Positions 37,437 to 45,743 of a DNA stretch of 64,000 nucleotides are shown in pieces. Below the pieces are notes generated by a model that had not been told where the DNA came from, ran no database searches, and was given only the letters and a program-made list of their open reading frames with translations. How positions within the stretch are numbered: the stretch's first letter is position 1; each line of letters starts with the position of its first letter. Source of the DNA: Hyphomicrobium_A sp963745205 (GTDB lineage Bacteria > Pseudomonadota > Alphaproteobacteria > Rhizobiales > Hyphomicrobiaceae); NCBI GenBank assembly GCA_963745205.1, contig CAVUWX010000017.1:37406-101405 (forward strand). The letters run 5' to 3'. The position numbers were made by a program, and so were the translations under genes.

Positions 37437-39719
37437 ATGACGACCAGCAGAACCTCCAAAGCCACACAGGCCCGTTTTACCGAGCAGGAAGCCCTTCAGT
37501 TTCACGCCCAAGGCAAGCCCGGCAAGCTCGAAATCACGCCGACCAAGCCGCTCGCCACCCAGCGTGATCTGTCCCTTGCCTACTCACCGGGCGTAGCCGT
37601 GCCCGTGCACGCGATCGCACAGGACCCGTCCACGGTGTACGACTACACCAACAAGGGCAACCTCGTCGCCGTGGTGTCGAATGGCACCGCCATCCTCGGC
37701 CTCGGCAATCTCGGCGCGCTCGCGTCGAAGCCCGTGATGGAAGGCAAGGGCGCGCTATTCAAGCGCTTCGCGGATATTGATGCCATCGATCTCCTCGTCG
37801 ATACCGAGGATCCCGAGACGTTCATCAACTGCGTGCGCTACCTCGGCCCTTCCTTCGGAGGCATCAACCTCGAGGATATCAAGGCACCCGACTGCTTCAT
37901 CATCGAGCAGCAGTTGAAGGAGCTGCTCGACATCCCGGTCTTTCATGACGACCAGCACGGCACCGCCATCATCGCCGCCGCGGGCCTCCTCAATGCGCTC
38001 GAGCTGACCGGGCGCGACATCAAGAACTTTAGGCTCGTGGTCAATGGCGCAGGTTCCGCCGGCATCGCCTGCCTCGAGCTGTTGACCGCGATGGGCATGC
38101 CGAAATCAAACGCCATCCTGTGCGACACCAAGGGCGTGATCTACCAGGGACGCAAGGAGGGCATGAACCAGTGGAAGTCGGCGTACGCAGTCAAGACCAA
38201 GGCACGCACGCTGACCGAAGCCCTCGAGGGGGCCGACGCCCTGTTCGGCCTGTCGGTCAAGGGCGCCGTCACGCAGGACATGGTGCGGGGCATGGCACCC
38301 AAGCCGATCATCTTCGCCATGGCCAACCCGGACCCGGAGATCACGCCCGAGGACGTCGCGGCCGTGCGCGACGACGCCATCGTGGCGACGGGGCGGTCCG
38401 ACTACCCCAACCAGATCAACAACCTGCTGGGCTTCCCCTTCATCTTCCGCGGCGCACTCGACGTGCAGGCCTCGACCATCAATGACACCATGAAAATCGC
38501 GGCCGCGGAGGCGCTCGCCGAGCTCGCACGCGCCGAGGTGCCCGACCAGGTCGCAGCGGCCTTCCACGGCCGTCGTCCAACGTTCGGACCCGAGTACATC
38601 ATCCCCGCGCCGTTCGATCCGCGCCTCATCGTGAATGTGCCCACCGCCGTGGCGAAGGCGGCGATGGATTCCGGCGTCGCCCGCAAGCCGATCGTCGACA
38701 TGGATGCCTACGTCGCCCGCCTCAAAGGGCGCCTCGACCCCATGGCCGGCTGGCTGCAATCGACGTTCAGCGCCGTGCGCTCCGACCCCAAGCGCGTCGT
38801 CTTCGCCGAGGGCGAGGAGCCCGCGGTCATCAAGGCCGCGCACTCCTATTTTTCGCAAGGCTTCGGGCAGCCGATCCTGATCGGCACCAGTGAGATCGTG
38901 CGCGAACAGTTCCGCGCGCTCGGCATGGTCCTGCGGCCCGAGTATGAGGTCATTGACATACGCAAGTCGACCTACCTCGACGAATTCACGGATTTTCTCT
39001 ACGCGCGCCTGCAACGCCGCGGCTATCTCAAGCGCGATTGTCAGCGGCTCGTGCTGAACGAGCGCAACGTCTTCGCCGCGCTGATGGTGGTGCATGGCTA
39101 TGCCGACGCGCTCGTCTCCGGCGTCACGCGCAACTGGTCGACCGTTTTTCGCGACGTGAACCAGGTCATGGACCCCGAGCCCGACCGCAACGTCATTGGC
39201 GTATCGCTCGCGCTCTTGCGTGGCCGGGCGGTGCTCATCGCCGATACCAGTGTGCACTCTATGCCGAGCGCGGAAGAGCTCGCCAATATCGCGATTGAGG
39301 CCGCGCGTACCGCCCGCAACTTCGGCATCGAGCCGCGCGTGGCGCTGCTCGCCTACTCAACCTTCGGAGAGCCGCGGGATGAACGCTCCGACCAAGTGCG
39401 CGAGGCGATCCACCTCCTCGATGAGCGCCGGGTCGACTTCGAGTACGAGGGAGACATGGCGGCGGACGTCGCCCTCAACCGCGACGTAATGCGCCACTAT
39501 CCGTTCTGCCGCCTGACCGACACCGCAAACGTGCTGATCATGCCGGCGTTCCACGCAGCGTCCATCTCGACCAAGATGCTTAAGGAACTCGCCGGCGCCA
39601 CGATCATCGGGCCGATCCTCGTCGGCCTTTCGCATTCGGTGCAGATCTGCTGGTTCGGCGCCAAGGACACTGACATCGTCAACATGGCGGCGATCGCAGC
39701 CTACGACGCAACGCGCTAG
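37437..39719 (+). CDS. maeB: NADP-dependent malic enzyme with phosphotransacetylase-like domain
   Basis: 760 residues, the large bacterial form. It converts malate and NADP to pyruvate, CO2 and NADPH. The malic domain has LSLAYSPGVAVPVHAIAQDP, NKGNLVAVVSNGTAILGLGN and FHDDQHGTAIIAAAGLLNAL; the NAD(P)-binding domain has LVVNGAGSAGIACLELLTAM and FAMANPDPEITPEDVAAV; the C-terminal 320 residues resemble phosphate acetyltransferase (VVFAEGEEPAVIKAAHSYFS, LVSGVTRNWSTVFRDVNQVM) and serve in allosteric control by acetyl-CoA in related enzymes. The ATG at 37437 is used. In rhizobia the enzyme supplies NADPH and pyruvate from C4 acids. It converges on the PHA depolymerase gene with a 12-bp gap. Confidence 0.96.
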   Translation: MTTSRTSKATQARFTEQEALQFHAQGKPGKLEITPTKPLATQRDLSLAYSPGVAVPVHAIAQDPSTVYDYTNKGNLVAVVSNGTAILGLGNLGALASKPVMEGKGALFKRFADIDAIDLLVDTEDPETFINCVRYLGPSFGGINLEDIKAPDCFIIEQQLKELLDIPVFHDDQHGTAIIAAAGLLNALELTGRDIKNFRLVVNGAGSAGIACLELLTAMGMPKSNAILCDTKGVIYQGRKEGMNQWKSAYAVKTKARTLTEALEGADALFGLSVKGAVTQDMVRGMAPKPIIFAMANPDPEITPEDVAAVRDDAIVATGRSDYPNQINNLLGFPFIFRGALDVQASTINDTMKIAAAEALAELARAEVPDQVAAAFHGRRPTFGPEYIIPAPFDPRLIVNVPTAVAKAAMDSGVARKPIVDMDAYVARLKGRLDPMAGWLQSTFSAVRSDPKRVVFAEGEEPAVIKAAHSYFSQGFGQPILIGTSEIVREQFRALGMVLRPEYEVIDIRKSTYLDEFTDFLYARLQRRGYLKRDCQRLVLNERNVFAALMVVHGYADALVSGVTRNWSTVFRDVNQVMDPEPDRNVIGVSLALLRGRAVLIADTSVHSMPSAEELANIAIEAARTARNFGIEPRVALLAYSTFGEPRDERSDQVREAIHLLDERRVDFEYEGDMAADVALNRDVMRHYPFCRLTDTANVLIMPAFHAASISTKMLKELAGATIIGPILVGLSHSVQICWFGAKDTDIVNMAAIAAYDATR

Positions 39720-39731
39720 TGCCGGTCTCAA

Positions 39732-40946
39732 TCAATCGCTCGCAAGGATCATATTGCGCACAAGCGGGTAGATTTGTCCCTCCCAACGCCGTCCGCTGAA
39801 CACGCCATAGTGGCCCACGCCGGCTTGCATGTGGTGGCGCTTCATGTGCGGCTTAAGGCTCGTGCACAGATCGTGCGCCACCGCGGTCTGGCCAAGCGAG
39901 CAAATGTCGTCGCGCTCGCCTTCCACCGTGAGCAGCGCCGTCTTGCGGATGGCCTTAAGCTCGACGGGGCTGTCCTTGAACGTGAGCTCACCCTTCGGCA
40001 GGCGCGCCTCCTGGAACACCCAGCTCACCGTCTCCAAATAGAACTCCGCTGGCAAATCGAGCACGGCGAAGTATTCGTCGTAAAAGCTCTTGATGACCTG
40101 CGCCTTCTCTACCTCGCCTTTCGAAAGCTTCTCGTAGAGCTCCTGGTGCGCGTTGTAATGCCGGTTGATGTTCATCGACACGAACGCGATGAGCTGCACG
40201 AAGCCGGGATAAACGCGCCGGCGTGCGCCGCTGTACTTTCGCGGCACGCGGGCGATCAAGTTGCGCTCGAACCACCCCATAGATTTGCTGGTCGCGAGCT
40301 TGTTGACCTTCGTCGGGTTGATGCGTGTGTCGACCGGGCCCGCCATCAGCGTCATGCTGTGCGGCTGTGCGGGATTGCCATCCGCGGCCATGACCGCCGT
40401 GGCGGCGAGCGCCTGCACGCACGGCTGGCATACGGCCACGACGTGGGCGCCGGGGCCCAGCGCCTCCAGAAAGCGGATCAAATACGCGACGTAATCGTCA
40501 AAGCCGAAGGCGCCGTGGTCGAGGCTCACATCGCGGGCGTTGTGCCAGTCGGTGATGTAGACGTCGTGATCGGGTAGGAGCGTGCGCACGGTAGAGCGCA
40601 GCAGCGTCGCGAAGTGGCCCGAGAGCGGTGCCACGACCAGCACGCGGGGCTGGGCGGCGCTGACGTCCTTCTTGAAATTCAACAGCGTGCCGAAGGGCAG
40701 CTTGAGCGTTGCGACCTCGCTGACTTCAACCTCGCGGTTGCCTACGGCGACGGATTTGATCCCGTAGGGCGGGCGCACGTGGGTTAATCCAGCCCGCGCA
40801 ATCAGCTCGTAGGTGGCGGAAAGGTTTCGGACGGCGGGGACATTGGCGAGGCTGCCCCAGGTGCCAAGCAGCGCAAGCGATGACCTGGCCATCGACTTTG
40901 CGGGTTCGATGATGTCGGAGTGAGCTTCGTACGCGAGATAGAGCAT
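39732..40946 (-). CDS. phaZ: intracellular polyhydroxyalkanoate depolymerase
   Basis: 404 residues matching the short-chain intracellular PHA depolymerase type (PhaZ1-like). It hydrolyses stored polyhydroxybutyrate. Seen: MLYLAYEAHSDIIEPAKSMA, VLVVAPLSGHFATLLRSTVR, HDVYITDWHNARDVSLDHGA, FGFDDYVAYLIRFLEALGPG, and the lipase-box-like HVVAVCQPCVQALAATAV with Cys instead of Ser as the likely nucleophile, as in the Ralstonia enzyme. The Asp and His of the triad are probably in LTVEGERDDICSLGQT and GVGHYGVFSGRRW. No signal peptide. Its presence implies that the organism makes PHB. Confidence 0.9.
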   Translation of the reverse strand: MLYLAYEAHSDIIEPAKSMARSSLALLGTWGSLANVPAVRNLSATYELIARAGLTHVRPPYGIKSVAVGNREVEVSEVATLKLPFGTLLNFKKDVSAAQPRVLVVAPLSGHFATLLRSTVRTLLPDHDVYITDWHNARDVSLDHGAFGFDDYVAYLIRFLEALGPGAHVVAVCQPCVQALAATAVMAADGNPAQPHSMTLMAGPVDTRINPTKVNKLATSKSMGWFERNLIARVPRKYSGARRRVYPGFVQLIAFVSMNINRHYNAHQELYEKLSKGEVEKAQVIKSFYDEYFAVLDLPAEFYLETVSWVFQEARLPKGELTFKDSPVELKAIRKTALLTVEGERDDICSLGQTAVAHDLCTSLKPHMKRHHMQAGVGHYGVFSGRRWEGQIYPLVRNMILASD

Positions 40947-41080
40947 TAACGTCTCGATCCACAGGCTACCCCGGCAGCCGAATCCGGCATGCCGCCTGTT
41001 GTGCAGCGCACAAAAGCTAGTGCATCCTTAGGCGATCCGCGAGTATTTTCTCTGACCAGGGCGCAGAAGGACTAACCAGG

Positions 41081-41734
41081 ATGGCAAAAGCAGTACTCAC
41101 CATCAGCAGCAAGAACTACTCGTCCTGGTCCCTACGCGGGTGGCTGCTCTGCAAGATGGCCGGCCTCGAGTTCGAGGAAGAGATACTTTCCTCCGACGAT
41201 CCTTCGACGCGCGCGGAGCTGCTGCTGCTCTCGCCATCTTTCTTGGTACCGTGCCTGCGGCACGAGGGCGTGAAGGTCTGGGATACGCTGGCGATCGCCG
41301 AGTACCTGGCCGAGATAAGGCCCAAGGCGCCGCTGCTGCCGGAGGAACGCGCGGCAAGAGCCCATTGCCGTGCGGTCTCGGGCGAGATGCATTCGGGATT
41401 TCACAATCTACGTTCGGCGCTGCCGATGAACCTCAAGGCGCGCTTTCTCGGCTTCTCCGTGTGGTCGGGCGCGCAAGCCGACATTGACCGCGTCGCCGCC
41501 ATCTGGCGCGAGTGCCTGGAGACGTACGGAGGGCCCTACCTGTTCGGCGAGTTGTCGCTGGCGGATGCCATGTACGCGCCCGTGTGCACGCGTTTCCATA
41601 CTTACGACGTAAAGCTCGACAAGCCCTGCGCGGGTTATCGCGACACCATCCTGGAATGGGCTCCGCTGGTTGAATGGACGGATGCCGCTAGGTTAGAGCC
41701 CGACGAGCTGGAAGAACTCGACGTCGAGTTCTGA
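41081..41734 (+). CDS. glutathione S-transferase family protein
   Basis: 217 residues. An N-terminal thioredoxin-like domain (AVLTISSKNYSSWSLRGWLL, LSPSFLVPCLRHEGVKVWDT, LAIAEYLAEIRPKAPLLPEE) and a helical C-terminal domain (ARAHCRAVSGEMHSGFHNLR, YLFGELSLADAMYAPVCTRF) fit the Zeta/Beta-like bacterial GST group. The Ser-rich NYSSWSLR stretch would supply the catalytic residue that activates glutathione. The substrate is unknown. The ATG is preceded by an AAGGAC-type Shine-Dalgarno. It is divergent from phaZ. Confidence 0.9.
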   Translation: MAKAVLTISSKNYSSWSLRGWLLCKMAGLEFEEEILSSDDPSTRAELLLLSPSFLVPCLRHEGVKVWDTLAIAEYLAEIRPKAPLLPEERAARAHCRAVSGEMHSGFHNLRSALPMNLKARFLGFSVWSGAQADIDRVAAIWRECLETYGGPYLFGELSLADAMYAPVCTRFHTYDVKLDKPCAGYRDTILEWAPLVEWTDAARLEPDELEELDVEF

Positions 41735-42037
41735 ATTTCTACAAGGTCAAGTGCCCAATCCCATCGCGCCGGCATGCAGTATTGCGCACAGTAATCAACT
41801 AAGCTGCGTCTACATGGCGCCAGACATATGCGCGTATTGACGCATGCGGTAGCGCCAAATCGACCGTCGACAACCCGGAGTTGACCATAAAACCGTTCCA
41901 TTCTGGAACATTGATTTCAGAATGAGTGTAACGGCAAGCAGAACAAAGCAGGATTTATTCGTTAATTTCAGATTTGTAACCCTAATTTTGGTTGCGATTA
42001 ACCTTTTGTTCGGCTTGATTAAGACCCTCTTAACTAA
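41735..42037. other. AT-rich intergenic region upstream of the autoinducer synthase gene
   Basis: No gene seen. The stretch from about 41880 to 42030 is clearly more AT-rich than its surroundings (for example ggatttattcgttaatttca), as expected for a promoter or an acquired segment. It contains the dyad at 41895-41909 and several short inverted motifs (gcgcgtattgacgcatgcg). No textbook -35/-10 pair was certain. Confidence 0.5.
41895..41909. promoter_or_regulatory. dyad-symmetric site upstream of the autoinducer synthase gene
   Basis: GTTCC (41895-41899) and GGAAC (41905-41909) form an inverted repeat with a 5-base spacer (the symmetry is partly extended inward, GTTCCA/TGGAAC with TTC in the centre). 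It lies about 130 bp before the proposed start codon and could be an operator. No regulator can be named. Confidence 0.35.
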
Positions 42038-43384
42038 GTGGGGTCGCCAGTGTTGCGTGGAGTTTCTGACAAGCGGACGTCTGATAATAAGCCTAAGGTA
42101 AATGGCCCCCAAGCGCCCGACTTTATCCGTGATCGCATCAACGATTACTACGTACGGCGCAAAGTAGATCTTTGGCAGGGCCGACACCCCCTCCAGGGGC
42201 GTTCACCAATGCCGGGCGATCTCAAGTTGCGCAGCAACGACTACCTCTGCCTCGCCGCCCATCCGCACGTTATCGAAAGCGAGATTGCTGCGCTGCGGGA
42301 GGCCGGTCATGGCAACTCCGTCTCCCGCGTCTGGATTCATCACGATCGCGATCTCATCGGCGCCTTCGAGCAGCGTGTCGCCGCCCTCATGGAGGCCGAG
42401 GACGCCGTGCTTTGCTCTTCCGGCTACACGGCCAACGTCGGCCTCGTGCAGTCGTTCGCCGCCAAGGGAACGCCCGTCTATCTCGACATGAAGGCACACA
42501 TCTCATTGCACGAGGGCGTCATAAGCGCGGGTGCCACGCCGATCGCGTTTCGCCACAACGATCCCCAATCGCTCGACCGCGCGCTCGGCGTGACGGGCCC
42601 CGGCCTCGTCGCCGTGGACGGCCTCTACAGCACCGATGGCGATATCGCGCCACTTGCCGAGTTGGTCGAGGTTTGCGAGCGGCGCGGAGCGGCTCTGATC
42701 GTGGATGAAACGCATTCCTTCGGTGCGCAAGGCCCCGGCGGCGCCGGCCTCGTAGTAGCCGCCGGCCTCTCGGAGCGCGTGCATTTTCGCACCGTCGGCC
42801 TATCGAAGGCTGTCGCCAGCCGCGGCGGCATCATCGCCTGCTCCAAGCGCAACGCCGAGTATTTCCGCTACGAGTCGCTGCCTGCGATCTTCTCAACCTC
42901 CGTGATGCAGCACGAGGTCGCTGGGTTCTCCGCGATTCTCGATATCTTCGAGAGCGAGGAGTGGCGCCGCACGCGGCTGCATGCAAACCACGCCTACCTG
43001 AGGAACGGGCTCGACGCGCTCGGCTACAACGTCGAGTCGTCGAAGGCGCAGATCATCGCCCTCGAGGCCGGCGATATCCGCCAGACGACGACCTTGCGGG
43101 ATGCGCTCGAATCCCGCGGAGTATTCGGCGCCATCTTCTTCCCCCCGGCGACCCCGGAGAAGCGCTGCCTCGTACGCTTCACGCTCAATTGCGGCTTGGA
43201 CCGCGCCGAGCTCGACCGCGTGCTCGACACCTGCGCCGATATTCGCGAGGAGGTTGGTATGGCGGACTGGCGCTCGACGCGGCGCAAGAAGTCTGCAGAA
43301 GCGCCGAAGGCGGCGCAGTCGTCTACGTTAGGCCGCGCGTGGCCTGCTCGAGAACGGGCGCAACCACGGGCAATTCGATTATGA
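42038..43384 (+). CDS. CqsA/LqsA-type alpha-hydroxyketone autoinducer synthase
   Basis: 448 residues; a PLP-dependent alpha-oxoamine synthase of the CqsA branch, which joins an acyl-CoA to an amino acid-derived amine (SAM or aminobutyrate in Vibrio) to give CAI-1/LAI-1-type signals. Features shared with Vibrio CqsA as I recall it: PDFIRDRINDYY at the N-terminus, LRSNDYLCLAAHPHVI, CSSGYTANVGLVQSF, YLDMKAHISLHEG, DGLYSTDGDIAPLAELVEV, VDETHSFGAQGPGGAGL (PLP-ring Asp223), TVGLSKAVASRGG (PLP Lys257) and LEAGDIRQTTTLRDALESRG, VFGAIFFPPAT. The start is uncertain: GTG at 42038 has no clear Shine-Dalgarno and another GTG lies at 42050. The last 62 bases overlap the convergent kinase gene, and the C-terminal 60 residues are a basic low-complexity tail. 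KBL, BioF and ALAS are less likely. Confidence 0.88.
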   Translation: MGSPVLRGVSDKRTSDNKPKVNGPQAPDFIRDRINDYYVRRKVDLWQGRHPLQGRSPMPGDLKLRSNDYLCLAAHPHVIESEIAALREAGHGNSVSRVWIHHDRDLIGAFEQRVAALMEAEDAVLCSSGYTANVGLVQSFAAKGTPVYLDMKAHISLHEGVISAGATPIAFRHNDPQSLDRALGVTGPGLVAVDGLYSTDGDIAPLAELVEVCERRGAALIVDETHSFGAQGPGGAGLVVAAGLSERVHFRTVGLSKAVASRGGIIACSKRNAEYFRYESLPAIFSTSVMQHEVAGFSAILDIFESEEWRRTRLHANHAYLRNGLDALGYNVESSKAQIIALEAGDIRQTTTLRDALESRGVFGAIFFPPATPEKRCLVRFTLNCGLDRAELDRVLDTCADIREEVGMADWRSTRRKKSAEAPKAAQSSTLGRAWPARERAQPRAIRL

Positions 43385-44678
43385 AGGTGGTGCCGACATT
43401 TATCGTGGAGCGGCACGAGATCGTGCCACCGCAGCCTTCAACAATCATCCGGCAGAATGACAATCCGAGGCCCGTCCCGACGCCGGGCCGCTGCGCTGAC
43501 ACGAATGGAATGAACACGTGGCTGAGGATCTCCGGCGGGATGCCCTCGCCCGTGTCGGTGACGATCACGCTGTTCGTCCTTACGCCGCGCTTCAGCTCGA
43601 TGCTCAAGCAATTTTTGTCGCCATCGCGCGCCTCGATCGCACGCAGACCGTTCTTCATCAAGTTGAACAGCACGTGCGTCATTAGGAGGTCAGACCCGCG
43701 GAACTCGAAGTCCTCGGTCACGTCCGAGCGCATGAGGTCGCGCTGATGCTGCTTGAAGTGGTAGCGGTCGATCGCCATGCCAACGATCTTGCTCATCCGG
43801 TGCAGCTCGGTGGGGGCGTTACCGCGGTGGTGCTGGGCGACGTTGCTCAGCAGGAGGTCGATGACTGAATTTGCAGAGGTGATATGCTGGCGCACACGGT
43901 TATGGGAGGCAACGAGCTTGTCGCGCGCGGGTGAAGCGGGAAGCTTGGTGAGCAGCCGCTCGCAGCCTTCGGCCTCGAAGCGAATGCCGGTGAGCGGCGT
44001 GCGGCATTCATGCGCCACCTGGCTAGCCAGCGAAGCCGCCGCTTTGAGCTTCTCCTTGGCGATGAGGTTGTCCCCGTACGCGAGCCCCAGGAAGCCCGTG
44101 AGGGCAAACACCAGGATCGGCAGCGTCATCCAGTAGCCTTCGGGGATAGATGCCCCGTGCGTCGCCAGCAGATAGGTGCCGACGGCCGCCACCGAGCCGA
44201 TCACCAACACCACGATGGAATTCACGAGATCATAGAGCAGCACGACGTAGATGAGCGCCGCCAGGGTGGACATTTGCCATGCTTCGTTGCTGTGATTGAG
44301 CAACAGCATCAGTGTAAAGAAGAACGGTAAGCAATAGAGAAATGTGAAGTACGAAAATGGGACAACGTACCTCCGCGTGGCGGGTGGCCACCACGGTGCG
44401 AGCGCCAGCAGCAGGCATAATCCAGCACCGATCGCGCGCAGCGAAATGCTCTCGTAAGGCTGCGGCAGAACGTAGGCCCAGACGAAGTAGAATATCGGAA
44501 AGCCGAACACACCAATGAGCGCCGCGGCGCGGATCTTTCGCTCCGCGTGCGCATGATATTCCGCGTAGCGGCGAACGCAGTCCTGCACGAACTTCGTCGG
44601 CGCGACCCGGTGCAATGGCGTCGGCGCCATCGTCTGCAGGACACGCTTGGGCGAAAGACGCTCGGACAATTGCAACAT
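43323..44678 (-). CDS. CqsS/LqsS-type membrane sensor histidine kinase
   Basis: 451 residues. The N-terminal half has six or seven membrane helices; the segment GVFGFPIFYFVWAYVLPQPY, ESISLRAIGAGL resembles the start of Vibrio CqsS (GMLGFPAYYFIWEYWFPQ), the part that binds the hydroxyketone. YCLPFFFTLMLLLNHSNEAW, and LLYDLVNSIVVLVIGSVAA follow. The HisKA H-box is LASQVAHECRTPLTGIRFEA (His223), the N-box is HVLFNLMKNGLRAIE, then DTGEGIPPEILSHVFIPFVS and GVGTGLGLSFCRMIVEGCGG. Unlike Vibrio CqsS it lacks a fused receiver domain, as in Legionella LqsS, so the adjacent receiver protein is the likely partner. It is convergent with the synthase gene and divergent from the receiver gene. Confidence 0.88.
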   Translation of the reverse strand: MLQLSERLSPKRVLQTMAPTPLHRVAPTKFVQDCVRRYAEYHAHAERKIRAAALIGVFGFPIFYFVWAYVLPQPYESISLRAIGAGLCLLLALAPWWPPATRRYVVPFSYFTFLYCLPFFFTLMLLLNHSNEAWQMSTLAALIYVVLLYDLVNSIVVLVIGSVAAVGTYLLATHGASIPEGYWMTLPILVFALTGFLGLAYGDNLIAKEKLKAAASLASQVAHECRTPLTGIRFEAEGCERLLTKLPASPARDKLVASHNRVRQHITSANSVIDLLLSNVAQHHRGNAPTELHRMSKIVGMAIDRYHFKQHQRDLMRSDVTEDFEFRGSDLLMTHVLFNLMKNGLRAIEARDGDKNCLSIELKRGVRTNSVIVTDTGEGIPPEILSHVFIPFVSAQRPGVGTGLGLSFCRMIVEGCGGTISCRSTINVGTTFIIELPVVAPVLEQATRGLT

Positions 44679-44770
44679 TTAAAGTTTTAACCGTGCGCGT
44701 ACCGGATCCGATACGAAACCGTAGTACGAAAGCCCTTACGGAAAGTGTCTAGACGTCGAGGGCGTATCCA
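44679..44770. promoter_or_regulatory. divergent promoter region between sensor kinase and receiver genes
   Basis: 92 bp. Contains the palindrome CGGATCCG (44704-44711) and two direct copies of TACGAAA at 44713-44719 and 44726-44732, 13 bases apart. These are candidate regulator sites shared by both genes. No Shine-Dalgarno is evident for the kinase. Confidence 0.4.
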
Positions 44771-45743
44771 ATGACTCCATTCTACCACCCGACCTCCATT
44801 CTCGTTCTCGACGACGATCCGCTTTTTCTGGAAAGCCTCGATTTCCAGTTCAGCGACGAGCTTTCCTGCCAGACGTTCACCAGGCCCGACGCGGCGCTCG
44901 AGCATCTGCGCGGGCAAGCGAGCCAGCACCCCGACTTCTCCCGCTACTTTAGGGACTGCTCGGACATGGATCTCGGCTCCGAAGCTCGGCACGGCGACCG
45001 CCTGCTGAGGCTGCAGCTTTCCGAGCTGCGCTCCATGGTCGACGACAGGTCGCGCCACCAGCGCGTGTCGGTCGCCGTAGTCGACTTCGACATGCCGAAG
45101 ATGACAGGTGTCGAATTCTGCCGCGCCATCCGCAATCTCCCGGTAAAAACGATCCTGCTCACCGGCAAGGCAGGGCTCGAGACCGCGATCGCCGCGTTCA
45201 ACGAAGGTGTGATCGACTGCTTCCTGCAGAAGCAGGAACTCCAACGTCTCAGCCGCCCTGCGCCGCGAAATCAAGCGGCTGCAGGCGGAATACTTCGCCG
45301 AGATTTCGGACCCCATCAAACGCGCGCTCGAGCTACGCAAGCCTTCGTTCTTTGGCGACCCAAGCTTCGACAAGCTGTTCAAGGAAGTGTCGGAGGCCAA
45401 TGGTGTTGTCGAGCACTACGTGTGCGCGAACCCGCCCGGCATCATGATGCGCGACGCCGAGGGAGTGGAGTCCTTCCTGCTCATTTCCGATCTCGACAGC
45501 GCCAAGAGCCAGTGCGAGATCGCCGAGATCCAAAGCGCGCCCGCCGACATGATACAGATGATGCGCTCGCGGCAAGTCCACGCATGGTTCCCGACCCGCG
45601 AAGGGTTCTATCACCCCGACTTCGAAACGGACTGGGTGCGTTATATCTGGCCGGCGCAACTTCTACCCGGCTCAGGCTCGTGGAGCTACAGCTTCATTCG
45701 CCACGAGAACCCCATCGAAGAGCCGCTGCAGAGCCGAGCCTGA
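44771..45743 (+). CDS. receiver-domain response regulator (LqsR-like), with an apparent +1 frameshift
   Basis: About 323 residues after ignoring one extra base near 45236. The receiver domain has the acidic pocket SILVLDDDPLFLESLDF, phosphoacceptor Asp105 in VAVVDFDMPKMTGVEF, Thr131 in KTILLTGKAG and a possible Lys in FLQKQ. An unusual 55-residue insertion lies between the second and third strands (HPDFSRYFRDCSDMDLGSEA onward). After the break the frame resumes at NSNVSAALRREIKRLQAEYF, and the C-terminal domain (GVVEHYVCANPPGIMMRDAE, EGFYHPDFETDWVRYIWPAQ) is not a recognised DNA-binding or enzymatic output domain. It starts 92 bp from the kinase gene on the other strand. LqsR of Legionella is also a receiver protein with a non-standard output. 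Confidence 0.75.

Noticed and set aside
42038..43384. 5-aminolevulinate synthase, 2-amino-3-ketobutyrate ligase or BioF
   Set aside because: These share the fold, but the N-terminal PDFI segment, the substrate-region sequence and the adjacent CqsS-like kinase point to the autoinducer synthase branch.
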